Assembly: GCF_001294455.1 (NCBI RefSeq)
Contig: NZ_LIKT01000009.1
Location: forward strand, 1 to 64,000
Source of the DNA: Phaeobacter sp. 11ANDIMAR09
GTDB taxonomy: Bacteria > Pseudomonadota > Alphaproteobacteria > Rhodobacterales > Rhodobacteraceae
DNA length: 64,000 nt
Reading direction: 5' to 3'
Made by a program: the position numbers and the translations under genes. The notes beneath the pieces were generated by a model. That model saw only the letters and a list, made by a program, of their open reading frames with translations. It did no database searches and was not told the origin of the DNA. Shown here one piece after another: positions 60,761 through 64,000 of this stretch (its first letter is position 1; each line of letters starts with the position of its first letter).

Positions 60761-61954
60761 GTGGTGCGCAAATTCACAGGATCCTTCACGCAACAGCAAG
60801 CGCTTCCTGCCGCAGCTGTGGATGCCGCGGTGGCCGTGCTGAATACCGGTCGCCTGCATCGCTATAACCTGGCCGAAGGTGAACTCGGCGAGGTTGCCAT
60901 GCTGGAGGCCGCGTATCGCGAATGGCAGGGCAGCGCGTTTTGCCTTGCGGTCACCTCCGGGGGGCAAGCCCTGCAAATTGCCATGCGCGCTTGCGGAGTC
61001 ACACCCGGCACGCCGGTGTTGACCAATGCCTTCACGCTCGCCCCTGTTCCCGGTGCGATTGCGGCGGTCGGGGGCAATCCGGTTCTGGTCGAGATTGACG
61101 AAACCCTGCGTCTGAACCTGACCGACTTGGAACTTAAAATCGATACCAGTGGCGCAAAGGTTCTGCTGGTGTCGCATATGCGTGGACATCTCTGCGACAT
61201 GGAGAGGCTCATGCAGATCTGCAACGACCGGGATGTCGTGGTGATCGAGGATTGCGCCCATACCATGGGCGCAACATGGAATGGCAAGCGGTCAGGCAAT
61301 TTCGGAGCGATGGCTTGTTTCTCGACCCAGACTTACAAGCACATGAATTCCGGCGAAGGCGGTTTGCTGACAACCGATGATGCCGATCTGGCGGCCCGCG
61401 CAACGATCCTGTCTGGAAGCTATATGCTGTACGGACGCCACGGCGCTGGCCCCGATGACGTCGCCTTTTCTGAGGCCAGGCTCGACATGCCCAATTGTTC
61501 GGCCCGCATGGATGCATTACGCGCGGCCGTTCTGCGTCCGCAGCTAGCACAGCTGGACCAGTCAATCACCCGCTGGAATAGGCGCTACAGAATTGTCGAG
61601 GACGGTCTGTGCGATGCGCCGCATATCTCATTGATCAAGCGTCCGGTCGCGGAACAGCCGGTCGGATCTTCGATCCAGTTCCGCCTGCCGGCTTTCACCG
61701 CGGCTCAATGCCAGACGGTGCTTGCCACGGTCTCTGAGCGTGGGGTTGATCTGAAGTGGTTCGGCGGGTCGGAGCCTTCCGGCTTTACCTCCTCTCATGG
61801 CACCTGGCGGTATATCCCGGCGCAGGCCCTGCCTGCGACAGATTCAGTGTTATCTACTTTGTTCGACATGCGCCTTCCCCTGACATTTTCAGAAGCAGAC
61901 TGCGCCCTGATCGCCAGGATTATCCGCGACGTTGTGGATGAGGTGGTGACATGA
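60761..61954 (+). CDS. DegT/DnrJ/EryC1-type PLP aminotransferase
   Basis: The 397-residue enzyme has the family features FCLAVTSGGQALQIAMRACG, PVLTNAFTLAPVPGAIAAVG and VVVIEDCAHTMGATWNGKRS. The PLP lysine is in STQTYKHMNSGEGGLLTTDD. The GTG start at 60761 has AGGAG nine bases upstream; an upstream frame from 60716 overlaps cuyA. Family members usually aminate keto-sugars or make aminohydroxybenzoate, so its presence in a catabolic run is unexpected. It could add or remove the amino group of a C3 sulfonate. The stop overlaps the next start (ATGA). Confidence 0.85.
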   Translation: MVRKFTGSFTQQQALPAAAVDAAVAVLNTGRLHRYNLAEGELGEVAMLEAAYREWQGSAFCLAVTSGGQALQIAMRACGVTPGTPVLTNAFTLAPVPGAIAAVGGNPVLVEIDETLRLNLTDLELKIDTSGAKVLLVSHMRGHLCDMERLMQICNDRDVVVIEDCAHTMGATWNGKRSGNFGAMACFSTQTYKHMNSGEGGLLTTDDADLAARATILSGSYMLYGRHGAGPDDVAFSEARLDMPNCSARMDALRAAVLRPQLAQLDQSITRWNRRYRIVEDGLCDAPHISLIKRPVAEQPVGSSIQFRLPAFTAAQCQTVLATVSERGVDLKWFGGSEPSGFTSSHGTWRYIPAQALPATDSVLSTLFDMRLPLTFSEADCALIARIIRDVVDEVVT

Positions 61955-62670
61955 CAGGGTTTGCCCCCAGGCGCGTGGTTGGAATTCTCGGCGGCATGGG
62001 TCCTGAAGCGACGATCCTGCTGCAACAGCGCGTATTGGCAACCGTAACCGCCAGAGACGATTCCGGTCATCTACCGCTGTTGATCGACATGAATCCGCAG
62101 ATCCCGTCGCGCATTGCCCATCTGATTGACCAGACCGGAGAAGATCCCGGCCCGACTCTGGCAGCCATGGCTCAGCGGCTCGAGGCCGCAGGTGCCACTG
62201 CTCTGGGCATGCCGTGCAACACGGCGCATCACTATGCCAGCGCCGTGACCGAAGCCGTCACGATTCCGCTGCTGAACATGATTGATCTGTCAGTTGCCAA
62301 GGCCGCCTGTCAATTGCGCCCGGGTCAACATATCGGGTTTCTGGCTTCCCCTGCGGTACAATCGGCTGGCGTATTTGACGGGGCTCTCAGACGAGCCGGG
62401 TTGCAGCCACTCTGGCCCGAGAACGGCGACCGCATGCTCTGTGCCATTCGGGAGATCAAAGCACAGGGGCCGACAGCGCGCGCCCGCCAAATCCTGATCG
62501 ATGCGGCCCGTGAACTGACCACCAAGGGCGCGGCCATCCTGTTTGTCGCCTGTTCCGAATTCTCACTTATCGCGCGCGATCTGCCAGAAGATCTCCCGAC
62601 CCTCGACACTATCGATGTGCTGGCAGAAGCGATCCATGACCATACCCTTTCACAGGAAGTGAACCCGTGA
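61951..62670 (+). CDS. Aspartate/glutamate racemase-family protein
   Basis: The 239-residue protein has the family N-terminus VVGILGGMGPEATILLQQRV and both catalytic cysteines, Cys89 (GMPCNTAHHY) and Cys201 (LFVACSEFSLIARD). It should therefore be an active cofactor-independent racemase. Aspartate and cysteate are close isosteres, so a cysteate or related aminosulfonate racemase is plausible here, linking a D-configured natural product to an L-specific lyase. It overlaps both neighbours by 4 bp (ATGA and GTGA), indicating tight translational coupling. Confidence 0.88.
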   Translation: MTGFAPRRVVGILGGMGPEATILLQQRVLATVTARDDSGHLPLLIDMNPQIPSRIAHLIDQTGEDPGPTLAAMAQRLEAAGATALGMPCNTAHHYASAVTEAVTIPLLNMIDLSVAKAACQLRPGQHIGFLASPAVQSAGVFDGALRRAGLQPLWPENGDRMLCAIREIKAQGPTARARQILIDAARELTTKGAAILFVACSEFSLIARDLPEDLPTLDTIDVLAEAIHDHTLSQEVNP

Positions 62671-63935
62671 CCGTTACATATTTGAAAAAAGCCGCTCCCC
62701 GCCCTGAAATGGAAAACACCGGTATCCGCGAGGTTGTCAGCTCCATGTTGACAAATATCGAGCGCGACGGCGAAGAGGCTGTGCGCCGCTATGCCAAAGA
62801 GCTCGACCGATGGGAGGGCGACATTGTCCTGTCCGATGCCGACCGCGCTGCAGCCTGCGCGAGAGTGCCCGAGGACGTGAAGGCCGACATCTGTTTTGCC
62901 TACGCCAATATTCGTCGCTTCGCGCAGGCCCAGCAGGCTACAGTGCAGGAATGTGAAATTGAGGTCATTCCAGGGCTAATCGCCGGGCAGAAGCAGATCC
63001 CGGTGTCCTGTGCGGGCTGCTATGTCCCCGGGGGTCGCTACAGCCACATCGCCAGCGCGTTGATGACAATCACCACAGCCAAGGTTGCCGGGGTTCCCCA
63101 TATCACTGCCGTTTCGCCGCCGCGTGAAAGGGGCATCCCTGATGCTATCGTCTATGCGATGGATCTGTGTGGCGCCGATCTTATCCTGAATCTGGGCGGA
63201 GTTCAGGGGATCGCAGCCATGGCCCAGGGACTGTTTGGTGGGAAGCCTGCGGATATTCTGGTTGGCCCCGGCAATTCCTACGTCGCCGAAGCGAAGCGCA
63301 TGCTGTTTGGTGATGTCGGCATCGACATGTTTGCCGGGCCGACTGATTCGTTAGTGATCGCTGATCACACGGCCTCGGTCGAAACCGTCTCCTGGGATTT
63401 GGTCAGCCAGGCCGAACACGGTACCGACAGCCCCGTCTGGTTGATCGCCACCGATCGCGCCCTGGCCGAAGGCGTGCTTGAGCGTGTCCACACGCTGATA
63501 GCCGACTTGCCGGAACCCAATGGCGCGGCGGCCCGTACCTCTTGGGAAGACCGGGCCGAAGTTATTCTGTGCGACAGCCGGGAAGAAGCGGTGGCCGTGT
63601 CCGATCGCTACGCGCCAGAGCACCTCCACGTACAGGCGGACCAGCTTGATTGGTGGCTGGATAGGCTCGGCGCCTATGGATCACTGTTCCTTGGCGAGAA
63701 AACGACCGTGTCCTTCGGTGACAAGACGTCAGGACCGAACCACGTCCTGCCCACCAGTGGTGCCGCGCGTTACACTGGCGGTCTGTCAGTCCACAAGTTC
63801 ACCAAGACAGTGACCTGGCAACGGTGTAACTCCGAAGCCTCGCAGGAACTGGCGCAAAGGACCGCTCGAATTAGCCGCATGGAGGGCATGGAGGGCCACG
63901 CCCGCGCCGCCGAGATGCGCCTGACGGGCGCCTGA
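62667..63935 (+). CDS. HpsN-like (sulfopropanediol 3-dehydrogenase / histidinol dehydrogenase family) enzyme
   Basis: The 422-residue NAD-dependent zinc dehydrogenase is of histidinol-dehydrogenase fold. Zn ligands are conserved: Gln and His in VSQAEHGTDSP, Asp in FGDKTSGPNHVLPTSGA, and His in MEGMEGHARAAEMRL; the catalytic Glu-His is in RYAPEHLHV. Overall it looks closer to HpsN, which oxidises 2,3-dihydroxypropane-1-sulfonate to sulfolactate, than to biosynthetic HisD. It starts at GTG 62667 overlapping the racemase stop. With cuyA it could oxidise the amino-alcohol cysteinolate to cysteate, by analogy to histidinol to histidine. Confidence 0.82.
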   Translation: MTVTYLKKAAPRPEMENTGIREVVSSMLTNIERDGEEAVRRYAKELDRWEGDIVLSDADRAAACARVPEDVKADICFAYANIRRFAQAQQATVQECEIEVIPGLIAGQKQIPVSCAGCYVPGGRYSHIASALMTITTAKVAGVPHITAVSPPRERGIPDAIVYAMDLCGADLILNLGGVQGIAAMAQGLFGGKPADILVGPGNSYVAEAKRMLFGDVGIDMFAGPTDSLVIADHTASVETVSWDLVSQAEHGTDSPVWLIATDRALAEGVLERVHTLIADLPEPNGAAARTSWEDRAEVILCDSREEAVAVSDRYAPEHLHVQADQLDWWLDRLGAYGSLFLGEKTTVSFGDKTSGPNHVLPTSGAARYTGGLSVHKFTKTVTWQRCNSEASQELAQRTARISRMEGMEGHARAAEMRLTGA

Positions 63936-64000
63936 AACGGGCACTTTACTCCATCACCCTCTACTGCGCCTTGTCCTGGCATGTTTGGCTTGAGCAAGGG

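Noticed and set aside
1-64000. tRNA genes, CRISPR arrays, insertion sequences and attachment sites
   Set aside because: Intergenic regions were read for cloverleaf and T-loop (GTTCGAA) patterns, regularly spaced repeats and transposase motifs; none was convincing.

Overview
The window looks like chromosomal DNA of a marine alphaproteobacterium of the Rhodobacterales, most likely a roseobacter of the Ruegeria/Phaeobacter/Leisingera type. This is inferred from gene content: several Lrp regulators, a TRAP transporter with a DctBD pair, a form II CO-dehydrogenase-like set, a DmdA-like GcvT protein, the cysG-DUF2849-cysI-cysH-DUF934 operon, a Rhodobacterales-style taurine-type ABC transporter, and CuyA- and HpsN-like sulfonate enzymes. 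No rRNA, tRNA, CRISPR array, insertion sequence or prophage was seen.

Layout. 0-8 kb: a partial gene at the left edge, an Lrp regulator divergent from leucine dehydrogenase, lon, two small membrane or exported proteins, tgt, and a qmcA-nfeD operon behind a strong RpoH-like promoter. 8-10 kb: an Lrp regulator divergent from a DmdA-like gene, in DNA that looks A/T-richer than its surroundings. 10-13.3 kb: a SufT-like gene, a secreted glycerophosphodiesterase, an IscA-type carrier and tpiA. 13.4-20 kb: dctPQM with dctBD; two palindromic operators precede dctP and the response regulator has a degenerate AAA+ domain. 20-27 kb: a cytochrome P450, then an Lrp regulator divergent from assimilatory sulfate reduction genes and ferredoxin-NADP reductase. 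27-30.4 kb: an Ala/Glu-rich anchored protein, infC (apparent AUA start), a methyltransferase and a short MCP-like protein.

30.4-40.8 kb: a molybdenum hydroxylase region of form II type (order S-L-M, AYRGAGR motif) with XdhC and a molybdopterin-binding protein. A YeeE/YedE sulfur transporter pair follows, with an FNR box flanked by ATTC-N8-GAAT type sites, then CoxE- and CoxD-like proteins. 41-47.5 kb: a probable surface-glycan cluster of three related glycosyltransferase domains, one sulfotransferase, one sulfotransferase-like/glycosyltransferase fusion and an alpha/beta-hydrolase-like protein lacking its nucleophile. 47.6-51.3 kb: pyrC, pyrE and dnaB.

51.7-63.9 kb: the most interesting region. 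A taurine-type ABC transporter is divergent from a LysR regulator, followed by a six-gene same-strand run: an FAD/GcvT dehydrogenase, a GlxA-type regulator, a CuyA-like cysteate sulfo-lyase, a DegT-type aminotransferase, an Asp/Glu-racemase-family protein and an HpsN-like dehydrogenase. Together they suggest uptake and desulfonation of a C3 aminosulfonate (for example cysteinolate or an N-methylated relative) to pyruvate, ammonia and sulfite. The pathway assignment is inference.
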